A stretch of DNA of 64,000 nucleotides from Saccharothrix sp. NRRL B-16314 (GTDB taxonomy: Bacteria; Actinomycetota; Actinomycetes; Mycobacteriales; Pseudonocardiaceae), in assembly GCF_000716595.1 (NCBI RefSeq), contig NZ_JNXC01000001.1, positions 682,001-746,000 on the forward strand. Direction: 5' to 3'. Positions within the stretch are counted from its first letter, which is position 1; every line of letters starts with the position of its first letter. A model generated the notes under the pieces. The model was not told the DNA's origin. It worked only from the letters and a program-made list of their open reading frames with translations, and did not search any database. The position numbers were made by a program, and so were the translations under genes. Shown here piece by piece: positions 36,242 through 44,692 of the stretch.

Positions 36242-37800
36242 GCTGGACGCTGATCGCGCTGCTCCTGCTGCCGCTCGTCGGCAGCCTGGTGGTGGCGTTC
36301 CTGCGGGGCAACGACCGGTTGGCCAAGACGGTCGCGCTGGCGTTCTCGCTGGTGGAGCTGGCGCTGGCGGTGCTGGCGTGGACGGCGTTCGACCCGGGCG
36401 GCGAGCGCTTGCAGCTCACCAGCTCGGCCGACTGGATCCCCGCCTTCGGCGTGCACCTGTCGTTCGGCGTGGACGGCATCGCGCTGGTGATGATCGCGCT
36501 GATCGCGTTCCTGGTGCCGGTCGTCATCGGCGGCTCGTGGGCGGACAAGCTGCCCGAGGGCCGCAGCGCGGGCGGGTTCTTCGCCCTGCTGCTGGCGATG
36601 CAGACCGGCATGGTCGGTGTCTTCGCGGCCACCGACGTGTTCGTGTTCTACGTCTTCTTCGAGGCCGTGCTGGTCCCGATGTACTTCCTGATCGGCCGCT
36701 TCGGCGGGCCGAACCGGCAGTACGCGGCGATGAAGTTCTTCCTGTACTCGCTGCTCGGCGGCCTGATCATGCTGGCCTCCGTGATCGGCCTGTACGTGGT
36801 GAGCGCGGACAAGATCGGCCAGGGCACGTTCGACTGGGCCACGCTGGTCACGGTCACGCGGGAAGCGCCGCTGTCCACCCAGATCTGGCTGTTCCTCGGC
36901 TTCTTCATCGCGTTCGCGATCAAGGCGCCGCTGGTGCCGCTGCACACGTGGCTGCCGGACGCCGGTGCGGAAGCGCCGGTCGGCGCGGGCGTGCTGCTGG
37001 TCGGCATCCTGGACAAGATCGGCACGTTCGGCTTCCTGCGCTACTGCCTGCCGCTGTTCCCGGCGGCCAGCAAGGAACTCGCGCCGCTGGTGCTGATCCT
37101 CGCCGTCGTCGGCATCCTGTACGGCTCGCTGCTCGCCGTCGGCCAGTCGGACATGAAGCGGTTCGTGGCCTACACGTCGATCGCGCACTTCGGCTTCATC
37201 GCGCTGGGCATCTTCGCGTTCAGCTCGCAGGCCGGCACCGGCGCGGTGCTGTACATGGTCAACCACGGCATCTCGACCGGCATGCTGTTCCTGGTCGTCG
37301 GCATGGTGATGGCCCGCGGCGGGTCGCGCCTGATCGAGGACTACGGCGGCATGGCCAAGCTGACGCCGGTGCTGGGCGGGCTGTTCTTCGTGGCCGGCCT
37401 GTCGTCGCTGGCGCTGCCGGGCACCAACTCGTTCGTGAGCGAGTTCCTGGTGCTCATCGGGTCCTACCCGAACGAGCCGGTGTACACGATCCTGGCCGCC
37501 ATCGGCATGGTGCTGGCCGCGCTGTACGTCCTCTGGCTGTACCAGCGCGTGTTCCAGGGCCCGGTGCGCGGCAACGCGCTGGTGGGCCTGGCCGGTGGAC
37601 CCGGCGCGGCGGTCGACCCGGAGAAGGCGCCGGTGGCCGACCTGAACAAGCGCGAACTGGCCGTGCTCGCGCCGCTGGTGGCACTGATCCTGGTGCTCGG
37701 CTTCTACCCGAAGCCGGTGTTGGACGTGATCACCCCGTCCGTCGGGGCGACGCTCAGCGAGGTCGGGGTCGCCGACCCGGTCGCGCAGGAAGGCAAGTGA
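36238..37800 (+). CDS. nuoM: NADH-quinone oxidoreductase subunit M
   Basis: Second antiporter-like channel subunit, 520 residues with 14 helices. FYVFFEAVLVPMYFLIG holds the helix-5 glutamate, AIKAPLVPLHTWLPDAGAEAPVGAGVLLVGILDKIGTFGFLRY the helix-7 lysine and helix-8 lysine, and HFGFIALGIFAFSSQAGTGAVLYMVNHGISTGMLFLVVG is conserved. The GTG start overlaps the nuoL stop. Confidence 0.95.
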   Translation: MSWTLIALLLLPLVGSLVVAFLRGNDRLAKTVALAFSLVELALAVLAWTAFDPGGERLQLTSSADWIPAFGVHLSFGVDGIALVMIALIAFLVPVVIGGSWADKLPEGRSAGGFFALLLAMQTGMVGVFAATDVFVFYVFFEAVLVPMYFLIGRFGGPNRQYAAMKFFLYSLLGGLIMLASVIGLYVVSADKIGQGTFDWATLVTVTREAPLSTQIWLFLGFFIAFAIKAPLVPLHTWLPDAGAEAPVGAGVLLVGILDKIGTFGFLRYCLPLFPAASKELAPLVLILAVVGILYGSLLAVGQSDMKRFVAYTSIAHFGFIALGIFAFSSQAGTGAVLYMVNHGISTGMLFLVVGMVMARGGSRLIEDYGGMAKLTPVLGGLFFVAGLSSLALPGTNSFVSEFLVLIGSYPNEPVYTILAAIGMVLAALYVLWLYQRVFQGPVRGNALVGLAGGPGAAVDPEKAPVADLNKRELAVLAPLVALILVLGFYPKPVLDVITPSVGATLSEVGVADPVAQEGK

Positions 37801-37801
37801 C

Positions 37802-39373
37802 GTGACGACGTTCCTCTCGCAAGTGGAGCGGCTGCAAGCCCCGGAGATCGACTACGGGGCCGTCGCACCGTTGCTGATCGTGCTCGGCGCGGCCTGCCTC
37901 AGCGTGTTGGTGGAGGCGTTCCTGCCGAAGGCCTCGCGGTGGGCGGCGCAGGTCGTGCTGACCTTCGCCACGCTGGTCGCCGCCGGTCTCGTGCTGCTCC
38001 AGTACGCGGTGGCCGAAGGCACCCCGAAGCAGGGCACGATCACCTTCGCGGGCACGGTCGCGGTCGACCAGCCGGTGATCTTCCTGTGGGCGACGCTGCT
38101 CATGCTCGGCCTCGGCTCGGTGCTGCTCATCGCGGACCGGTCGGTCGAGCCGGGCGGCGCGATCGTGGCGGACGCCTCGATCCTGCCGGGCGCCGTGAAC
38201 GGCCTGCGCGAGCAGCTGCGCCGGCGCGAGATGCAGACCGAGGTGTTCCCGCTGACGCTGTTCGCGCTCGGCGGCATGATGGTCTTCGTCGCGGCGAACG
38301 ACCTGCTCACCATGTTCATCGCGCTGGAAGTGATGTCGCTGCCGCTGTACCTGATGGCGGGCCTCGCGCGCCGTCGTCGCCTGCTGTCGCAGGAGGCCGC
38401 GGTCAAGTACTTCCTGCTCGGCGCGTTCGCGTCGGCGTTCTTCCTGTACGGCGTCGCCCTGCTGTACGGCTTCGCGGGCTCGGTGAAGCTGGCCGACATC
38501 GCGAGCGCGACCACGGCGACGGACCGCTCCGACACGCTGCTGTACGCGGGCTTCGGGCTGCTGATCGTGGGCCTGCTGTTCAAGGCGTCCGTCGGCCCGT
38601 TCCACTCGTGGACGCCGGACGTCTACCAGGGCTCGCCCACGCCGGTGACGGCGTTCATGGCGGCGTGCGTGAAGGTCGCCGCGTTCGGCGGCATCCTGCG
38701 CGTGCTCTACGGCGCGTTCGAGCGGTCCAGCTGGGAGTGGAACGGCGTGCTGTGGGCCGTGGCCATCGCGTCCATGGTGATCGGCGCGGTGCTCGGCCTC
38801 ACCCAGACCGACGTGAAGCGGATGATCGCGTACTCGTCGGTGGCGCACGCGGGCTTCCTGCTGATCGGCGCGATCTCGCTGAACGACGCCGGCCTGTCCG
38901 GCACGATGTTCTACCTGCTGGCCTACGGCTTCACCACGATCGCCGCGTTCGGCGTGGTCAGCCTGGTGCGCAACGCCGACGGCGAGGCCACCCACCTGTC
39001 CCAGTGGGCGGGTCTGGCCAAGCGGTCGCCGGTGGCGGCGGGCGTGTTCACGTTCCTGCTGCTCGCCCTGGCGGGCCTGCCGCTGACCAGCGGGTTCGTC
39101 GGCAAGTTCGCGGTGTTCGCGGCGGCCATCGAGGCCGGTCTCACGCCGCTCGTGGTGGTCGCGCTGGTGGCGAGCGCCGTGGCGGCGTTCTTCTACCTGC
39201 GGGTGATCGTGCTGATGTACTTCAGCGAGCCCGCTGCCGACGGCCCGACCGTGAGCGTGCCGGGTGCCTTCACGGCGATCGCGATCACCCTCGGTGCGGC
39301 GATCACGCTCGTGCTCGGCGTCTACCCGCCCGACGTCCTGGAATGGGCGGGGGCAGGAGTGTTCATCTTCTAG
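37802..39373 (+). CDS. nuoN: NADH-quinone oxidoreductase subunit N
   Basis: Third antiporter-like subunit, 523 residues with 14 helices. MFIALEVMSLPLYLMAGLAR holds the conserved glutamate, KASVGPFHSWTPDVYQGSPTPVTAFMAACVKVAAFGGILRV the channel lysines, and AYSSVAHAGFLLIG the later block. It starts with GTG one base after the nuoM stop and ends the complex I gene set. A polyprenyl synthase gene follows 21 bases later with no visible terminator. Confidence 0.95.
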   Translation: MTTFLSQVERLQAPEIDYGAVAPLLIVLGAACLSVLVEAFLPKASRWAAQVVLTFATLVAAGLVLLQYAVAEGTPKQGTITFAGTVAVDQPVIFLWATLLMLGLGSVLLIADRSVEPGGAIVADASILPGAVNGLREQLRRREMQTEVFPLTLFALGGMMVFVAANDLLTMFIALEVMSLPLYLMAGLARRRRLLSQEAAVKYFLLGAFASAFFLYGVALLYGFAGSVKLADIASATTATDRSDTLLYAGFGLLIVGLLFKASVGPFHSWTPDVYQGSPTPVTAFMAACVKVAAFGGILRVLYGAFERSSWEWNGVLWAVAIASMVIGAVLGLTQTDVKRMIAYSSVAHAGFLLIGAISLNDAGLSGTMFYLLAYGFTTIAAFGVVSLVRNADGEATHLSQWAGLAKRSPVAAGVFTFLLLALAGLPLTSGFVGKFAVFAAAIEAGLTPLVVVALVASAVAAFFYLRVIVLMYFSEPAADGPTVSVPGAFTAIAITLGAAITLVLGVYPPDVLEWAGAGVFIF

Positions 39374-39394
39374 TGGTACGTAGGCTCTGCCCCT

Positions 39395-40396
39395 GTGACA
39401 AATAGCGAGCGGGCGGGTGCGGGGTTCCGTATTGAGAACCCCGCGCTCGCCGAGTTGGTACAGGGCGGGCTCGCCGAGGTGGAGGAGTTGCTGCGCGACG
39501 TCGTGCAGAGCGAGTTCCACCCGGTGATGGAGACGTCACTGCACCTGGTGACCGCAGGCGGCAAGCGCATCCGCCCGCTGTTCACCATCCTGGCCGCCCA
39601 GTTCGGCAGCACCTGGGACCGGGACAGCGTCGTCAAGGCCGGTGCGGTCATCGAGTTGACCCACCTGGCCACGCTCTACCACGACGACGTCATGGACGAG
39701 GCCACCATGCGCCGCGGTGCGGAGTCGGCCAATGCGAAGTGGGACAACAGCATCGCCATCCTCACCGGCGACTACCTGTTCGCGCACGCCTCGGCGTTGG
39801 TCGCCGATCTCGGCACGGGGGCGGCGCGGATCATCGCGGAGACGTTCTCGGAGCTCGTGACCGGGCAGATGCGCGAGACGATGGGTCCGCGTGCCGGTGA
39901 GGACCCGGTGTCGCACTACCTGACCACGATCGCGGAGAAGACGGGATCGCTGATCGCCACGGCGGCCCGGTTCGGCGGGATGTTCTCCGACGCCACGGAG
40001 GAGCAGGTCGAGGCGCTGGGCGCGTACGGCGAGGTCATCGGGGCGGCGTTCCAGATCTCGGACGACGTCATCGACATCGCGTCGCCGCCGGAGGAGTCCG
40101 GCAAGACACCCGGCACCGACCTCCGCGAGGGCGTCAAGACGCTGCCCATGCTGTACGCGTTGCAGGACGCGCCGGACTCGCGCCTGGCGGAGCTCCTGGC
40201 GGGCCCGATCGCCGACGACGCCGAGGTCTACGAGGCGTTGGACCTGCTCCGCGCGTCACCGGGCCTCCAGCGCGCCCGCCAGACCCTGGACGAGTACGCC
40301 GACCGTGCCCGTTCCACCCTCCAGGCCCTCCCGCAGGGCGCCGCCCGCGACGCCCTCGCCGCCGTCAGCGACTACGTGGTGACCCGCACCCACTAA
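39395..40396 (+). CDS. Polyprenyl diphosphate synthase (probable menaquinone side-chain synthase)
   Basis: Trans-prenyl diphosphate synthase of 333 residues. The first aspartate motif is LYHDDVMDEATMRRG (about 95-109) and the second is FQISDDVIDIASPPEESGKTPGTDLREGVKTLPML. GGKRIRPLF binds pyrophosphate. It matches the GrcC1/HepT group that lies next to menJ in M. tuberculosis and probably makes the long tail used by MenA. Chain length cannot be read reliably from the sequence. Being 21 bases after nuoN, it is likely cotranscribed and so under Rex. Confidence 0.9.
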   Translation: MTNSERAGAGFRIENPALAELVQGGLAEVEELLRDVVQSEFHPVMETSLHLVTAGGKRIRPLFTILAAQFGSTWDRDSVVKAGAVIELTHLATLYHDDVMDEATMRRGAESANAKWDNSIAILTGDYLFAHASALVADLGTGAARIIAETFSELVTGQMRETMGPRAGEDPVSHYLTTIAEKTGSLIATAARFGGMFSDATEEQVEALGAYGEVIGAAFQISDDVIDIASPPEESGKTPGTDLREGVKTLPMLYALQDAPDSRLAELLAGPIADDAEVYEALDLLRASPGLQRARQTLDEYADRARSTLQALPQGAARDALAAVSDYVVTRTH

Positions 40397-40406
40397 CCGC
40401 AAGTCC

Positions 40407-40578
40407 CGTGAGTCCTACGTTCACGACCCGTGAGTCCTACGTTCGGAACCCCCGAATTCAACGCTCAGAACACGCCTCGGACCGTGCGGGCGTTCTGAGC
40501 GTTGAATTCGGGGGTCCTGAACGTAGGACATGGGTGTTCTGAAGGGACGACTCACGGGTCGTGAACGTAGGACTCACG
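40407..40578. repeat. Extragenic palindromic element, copy B
   Basis: The outer arms are a perfect 28-bp inverted repeat (40407-40434 with 40551-40578). The inner arms are a perfect 23-bp inverted repeat (40449-40471 with 40492-40514) around a 20-base loop. It fills the gap between the convergent polyprenyl synthase and rarD stops and shares its core words with the element at 20900-21114. Confidence 0.88.
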
Positions 40579-40582
40579 CGGG

Positions 40583-41485
40583 TCAGGTGAGTTCGGGGGC
40601 TGGGACGGGGAGGCGGCGGCGGGCGCGGACGGCGTCCACGGTGAAGATCGCCAGAGCCACCCAGACCAGGGCGAAGCCGAACCAGCGGGACGCAGGCATC
40701 GGCTCGTGCATCACGAACACGCCCCACGAGAACTGGAGCACGGGCGCCAGGTACTGGAGCATGCCCAACGTGACCAGCGGCACGAGCCGCGCGCCCGCCC
40801 CGAACAGGATCAGCGGGATCGCGGTGACCAGCCCGGCCGACGCCAGGATCAGCGCGTGACCCCAGCCGTGCGAGGCGAACGTCCCGGCCGGCCCCAGCCA
40901 GATCAGGTAGCCCACCGCGATCGGCGCGAGCACCAGGCTCTCCGCCGTCACGCTCGCCGTCGCCTCCAGCGGCACGGTCTTCTTCAACAGCCCGTACAGC
41001 CCGAACGAGCACGCCAGCACCAGCGAGATCCACGGCAGCCGGCCGTAGTCCACCGCCAGCACCACCACGGCGGTGACGGCGATCGTGAGGGCGGCGTACT
41101 GCGGCAGCCGCAAGCGTTCGCGCAGGACGAACACCCCGAGCAGCACGCTCACGAGCGGGTTGATGAAGTACCCGAGAGCGGCCTCCACCACGTGCCCGGT
41201 GTTGACCGCGTGGATGTAGACGCCCCAGTTCACCGCGATCAGCACGGACGCCGCCGCCACCATCGCCCAGCCGCGCCGCGACAGCCTGCGGATACCCGCC
41301 CAACGGCCCAGCGCGGCGGTGATGACGGCCATCACGACCAGCGACCACGCGATCCGGTGCGCCAGGATCTCGACCGATCCGGCGGGCTGGAGCAGCGGCC
41401 AGTACGCGGGCACGATGCCCCAGAGGAAGTAGGCGCCGACTCCGAAAGCGATCCCGCGGTTCGGTCTGTTGACTTCCGTCGACAC
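40583..41485 (-). CDS. rarD: EamA family transporter RarD
   Basis: Membrane protein of about 300 residues with ten helices in two EamA repeats. GIAFGVGAYFLWGIVPAYWPLLQPAGSVEILAHRIAWSL is the RarD signature, and NWGVYIHAVNTGHVVEAALGYFINPLVSVLLGV is its conserved middle. The transported substrate is unknown. The start is uncertain: GTG at 41485 is chosen, with an in-frame GTG at 41512 possible and neither having a clear ribosome site. It is convergent with the polyprenyl synthase gene across palindromic element B. Confidence 0.9.
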   Translation of the reverse strand: MSTEVNRPNRGIAFGVGAYFLWGIVPAYWPLLQPAGSVEILAHRIAWSLVVMAVITAALGRWAGIRRLSRRGWAMVAAASVLIAVNWGVYIHAVNTGHVVEAALGYFINPLVSVLLGVFVLRERLRLPQYAALTIAVTAVVVLAVDYGRLPWISLVLACSFGLYGLLKKTVPLEATASVTAESLVLAPIAVGYLIWLGPAGTFASHGWGHALILASAGLVTAIPLILFGAGARLVPLVTLGMLQYLAPVLQFSWGVFVMHEPMPASRWFGFALVWVALAIFTVDAVRARRRLPVPAPELT

Positions 41486-41709
41486 GGCGGAGGAGTTAGT
41501 CAACGGCGGCACAAGGGCTACTGTACGCGAGCCGTTTTGCCAGGTCAGTTGCTCCGAGTGGCCTACTATCGGAGGGTGGCCGCAGGTCCGGCCGGCCCCA
41601 CGCGCCGGACCGGGCGGTCAGGGTAGTTTTGCACGGCTCCCCAACCGGGTGAATATCCGGGAGCGGAGCGCGTCGGGGTGTGTGACAAGTAGCAGTGGGA
41701 GGGTCTCCC

Positions 41710-43551
41710 GTGAGTTCGCTCTTCGGACAGGTGTGGCTGTGGAGCCTGCTGTCCTTCGTGGCAGGCGCCGCACTGACCTGGCTGGTCCTGGTGCGCCCGG
41801 CCAAGCGGGAGCTGGAAGACCTGGAGGAACGCCTCCTCACGTCGCCGCGCCCCGCGTCACCCGCGGGCCGGTCGGCCGGGTCGACCGCCGCGCCGTCGGA
41901 CGAGTTCGACAACTGGCACGTCGAGGCGTCCCGTTCGCTGGCGGACGACGTGCTGACCCCGGAGCCGCCGCGGTACGAACCCGCCGAGCGCACGAGGTAC
42001 GAGGCGTCCCTCGACGCGTCCGAGGCGCCGCGCTACGACGTGACGAACGTGAAGCTCGACCAGCGCGAAGCCCTGCTGGAGGAGCTGGACGACGAGCACC
42101 GGCCGCTGTCCGACTTCGAGGAGCAGCACGACTTCCCGGAGTTCGACGCCGCGCCGCCGCGCAGCCTGTTCGAGCGGCCGGCGCCGGAGGACGCACACGA
42201 CACCCGGAACGCGCCCGGGTCGGACCGCGGACCGCGTCGGTACGAGGACGAGCCCGAGCTGCCCGCCGAGGCGACGACCGTGATGCCCGCCGTGCCCGCG
42301 ACGCCGGTCGCCGCGGTCGCGCCGCCGTCGCCGGAGCCGACCGCCCCGCCGGAGGTCGCGGTCTTCCAGCCGCGCGAGGTGTGGCGCGAGGAGCCCGTCC
42401 AGGAGGTCTACGACGAGGACGAGGTCACCGACGGCCACGAGGAGGAGGACGAGCCGGAACGCCGGCCCTCGCTCACCGAGGAGACGTCGCTGATCCCGGC
42501 CACCGCGCTGGCGCAGGCCATCGCCGAGGTGGACGGCGAGCGGCGGCAGTCGGAGGACCCGGAGCCGCAGGTCTGGCCCGAGCACGACCTGACCGGCCAC
42601 TTCACGCCCGTCCGCCAGGACGAGCCGGAGGAGTCGGACGAGGGGCCTCGGACCGAGGTCATGCGGGCCGTGGTCGACTCCGGTCCGACCGGGGCGCCCG
42701 AGGCCGTGGAGCCGGCCCGGTCGGAGCTGTTCCGAGAGCCCGAGGCCGTCGAGGCCCGAGCCGCCGAGCCGGAAGCGGCGGCCGAGCCCGAGGTGGTCGA
42801 CGAGCCGCCGTTCCAGCCCACGTTCGTGCCGCCGGCGGACGCCGAGCCCCAGCACGCCGAACCGCAGCACGCCGAACCGCAACACGCTGAGCCCCAGCAC
42901 GCCCAACCGCAGCACGCCGAACCGCAGGACAAGGCCGCGGAGCCCCAGCACGCGGAGCCGAAGAAAGCCGAGCCGAAGAAGGCGGAGCCCACCCGCCCGC
43001 GCAGCCTGTTCGAGCCGCTGCCGGAGTCCGAGCACGAGCAGGAACCGGAGCCCGACCAGCCGCGCCCGAACCGGCCACCGATCGGCGACGACCAGCCGTT
43101 CGTGCCGACGCTGTCGCCCGAGCTGCTGGCCGGCAACCCCACGCCGCTGACCGCGAACGGCCTGCCGCAGCGCGGGAGCCGCCAGGCCGGCCCCCCGCGC
43201 ACGCCGCCGCCCGCACCGCTCGCGCCGAAGCCGGCCACCCCACCGCCGGCACGTCCCGTGCGCCCGCGTCCGGTCGGTTTCAGCCCCAGCACCGGCGGCA
43301 GGCCCGCACCCGGCAGCACCCGCTTCCAGGGCCAGCAGGAGGGCTTCAACCCGCGCTCCCCGTTCGGCCCGGGTTCGGTGCTGCCGAAGTCCGACGGCCT
43401 GGCGCCCGCGCCGGAGTTCCAGGTGAAGGCGACCCTCACCGGCCGCCGCTACTTCACCGACGGGTCGGCGAACTTCCGCGAGACCCGGGCCGACGTCTGG
43501 TTCCGCACCACCACGGACGCGGAGAAGGCGGGCTTCCGGCCGGCGCCGTAG
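41710..43551 (+). CDS. Membrane-anchored acidic repeat protein with sunset-like C-terminus
   Basis: A 613-residue protein. An N-terminal helix (about residues 5-30, WLWSLLSFVAGAALTWLVLV) anchors it, with most of the chain in the cytosol if the positive RPAKRE stays inside. Residues 35-560 are low-complexity, acidic and proline-rich, with AEPQH repeats at about 378-427. The C-terminal 45 residues (FQVKATLTGRRYFTDGSANFRETRADVWFRTTTDAEKAGFRPAP) resemble the sunset domain found at the ends of actinobacterial proteins. The GTG at 41710 has GGGAGGG upstream. The function is unknown. A perfect-stem terminator follows. Confidence 0.75.
   Translation: MSSLFGQVWLWSLLSFVAGAALTWLVLVRPAKRELEDLEERLLTSPRPASPAGRSAGSTAAPSDEFDNWHVEASRSLADDVLTPEPPRYEPAERTRYEASLDASEAPRYDVTNVKLDQREALLEELDDEHRPLSDFEEQHDFPEFDAAPPRSLFERPAPEDAHDTRNAPGSDRGPRRYEDEPELPAEATTVMPAVPATPVAAVAPPSPEPTAPPEVAVFQPREVWREEPVQEVYDEDEVTDGHEEEDEPERRPSLTEETSLIPATALAQAIAEVDGERRQSEDPEPQVWPEHDLTGHFTPVRQDEPEESDEGPRTEVMRAVVDSGPTGAPEAVEPARSELFREPEAVEARAAEPEAAAEPEVVDEPPFQPTFVPPADAEPQHAEPQHAEPQHAEPQHAQPQHAEPQDKAAEPQHAEPKKAEPKKAEPTRPRSLFEPLPESEHEQEPEPDQPRPNRPPIGDDQPFVPTLSPELLAGNPTPLTANGLPQRGSRQAGPPRTPPPAPLAPKPATPPPARPVRPRPVGFSPSTGGRPAPGSTRFQGQQEGFNPRSPFGPGSVLPKSDGLAPAPEFQVKATLTGRRYFTDGSANFRETRADVWFRTTTDAEKAGFRPAP
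42841..42990 (+). repeat. In-frame 15-bp tandem repeats encoding AEPQH
   Basis: About six 15-bp units encode AEPQH or AQPQH, followed by AEPKK variants, inside the acidic protein gene. Synonymous differences between units (gag/gaa, cag/caa) show that they are not a recent slippage product. Confidence 0.85.
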
Positions 43552-43579
43552 CCCCCGAAGCTTCCCTGGGGAGGGAAAG

Positions 43580-43622
43580 CAGAAGGACCCCTGTTCCGCC
43601 TCCCGGAACAGGGGTCCTTCTG
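43580..43622. terminator. Perfect 18-bp stem bidirectional terminator
   Basis: Positions 43580-43597 pair without mismatch with 43605-43622 around a 7-base loop. The stem has AGAAGG/CCTTCT ends, giving short T tracts on both strands. It lies between the convergent acidic-repeat gene and korB. Confidence 0.9.
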
Positions 43623-43636
43623 TCTGGGAAGGTGGC

Positions 43637-44692
43637 TCAGCCCGCCACGGTCCAGGTGTCCTTGCCGTGCAGCAGCCCCGCCAGGTCGGGCTTCTTGGCG
43701 GCCTTCGCCCGCTCGACCTGCTCGCGCGCCGCGTCGTCGTACGTGGTCCGCGCGGTGTTGCGGAACACGCCGGTCACGGTGTGCTGGAGGTCCTGCGTGG
43801 AGAGCCGCGACAACGCGAACGACAGGTTCAGGTCCGTCGCGTCGTGCACCACGATGTCGTCGGGCGACACGTCGGCCGTCTTCGCCACGCCGAGCCCGAA
43901 GCCCTCGCGCACCACCGCGTAGTCACCGCCGCCGAACGTGATCGGCTGCCCGTGCACCACGTTGATGATCCGCCGCGCCGCCTCGGCCTCGTCCTTCAGC
44001 ACGTCGAACGCGCCGTCGTTGAAGATCGGGCAGTTCTGGTAGATCTCCACCAGCGCCGAGCCGCGGTGCTCGGCGGCCTGCCGCAGCACCTCGGTCAGGC
44101 CGACCCGGTCCGAGTCCACGGCGCGGCCGACGAACGTGGCCTCCGCGCCCAGCGCCAGCGACACCGGGTTGAACGGGTGGTCGAGCGACCCGAGCGGCGT
44201 GGACTTGGTGACCTTGCCCTCCTCGGACGTCGGGGAGTACTGGCCCTTGGTCAGCCCGTAGATCCGGTTGTTGAACAGCAGGATCTTGAGGTTGACGTTG
44301 CGCCGCAGCGTGTGGATCAGGTGGTTGCCGCCGATGGACAGCGCGTCGCCGTCACCGGTCACCACCCACACCGACAGGTCCGGCCGGGCGACCGCGAGAC
44401 CGGTCGCGATGGCCGGCGCACGCCCGTGGATGGAGTGCATGCCGTAGGTGTTCATGTAGTACGGGAACCGCGATGAGCAGCCGATCCCGGACACGAACAC
44501 GATGTTCTCGCGCTTGAGGCCCAGCGTGGGCAGGAACGACTGCACGGCGTTGAGCACCACGTAGTCGCCGCAGCCGGGGCACCAGCGGACTTCCTGGTCG
44601 GACTTGTAGTCCTTGGCCTTCTGCGGCTCGTCGGCCGTGGGCACGCCGACCAGGCCCCCCAGGGCGGGCAGACCCAGTTCCGTCGCCGTCAT
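43637..44692 (-). CDS. korB: 2-oxoacid:ferredoxin oxidoreductase subunit beta (KorB-like)
   Basis: ThDP-binding beta subunit, 351 residues, of a 2-oxoglutarate (or other 2-oxoacid) ferredoxin oxidoreductase. RWCPGCGDYVVL and FVSGIGCSSRFPYYMNTYG contribute cluster cysteines. VVTGDGDALSIGGNHLIHTLRRNVNLKILLFNNRIYGLTKGQ is the ThDP motif. The ATG at 44692 overlaps the korA stop as ATGA. An open frame extending to 45304 runs antisense to nothing new and is inside korA, so it is not used. It pairs with KorA to make the TCA-cycle bypass known in mycobacteria. Confidence 0.93.
   Translation of the reverse strand: MTATELGLPALGGLVGVPTADEPQKAKDYKSDQEVRWCPGCGDYVVLNAVQSFLPTLGLKRENIVFVSGIGCSSRFPYYMNTYGMHSIHGRAPAIATGLAVARPDLSVWVVTGDGDALSIGGNHLIHTLRRNVNLKILLFNNRIYGLTKGQYSPTSEEGKVTKSTPLGSLDHPFNPVSLALGAEATFVGRAVDSDRVGLTEVLRQAAEHRGSALVEIYQNCPIFNDGAFDVLKDEAEAARRIINVVHGQPITFGGGDYAVVREGFGLGVAKTADVSPDDIVVHDATDLNLSFALSRLSTQDLQHTVTGVFRNTARTTYDDAAREQVERAKAAKKPDLAGLLHGKDTWTVAG

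Noticed and set aside
42841-42990. Possible CRISPR-like repeat array
   Set aside because: The units are 15 bp with no spacers and encode AEPQH in frame. This is a protein repeat.
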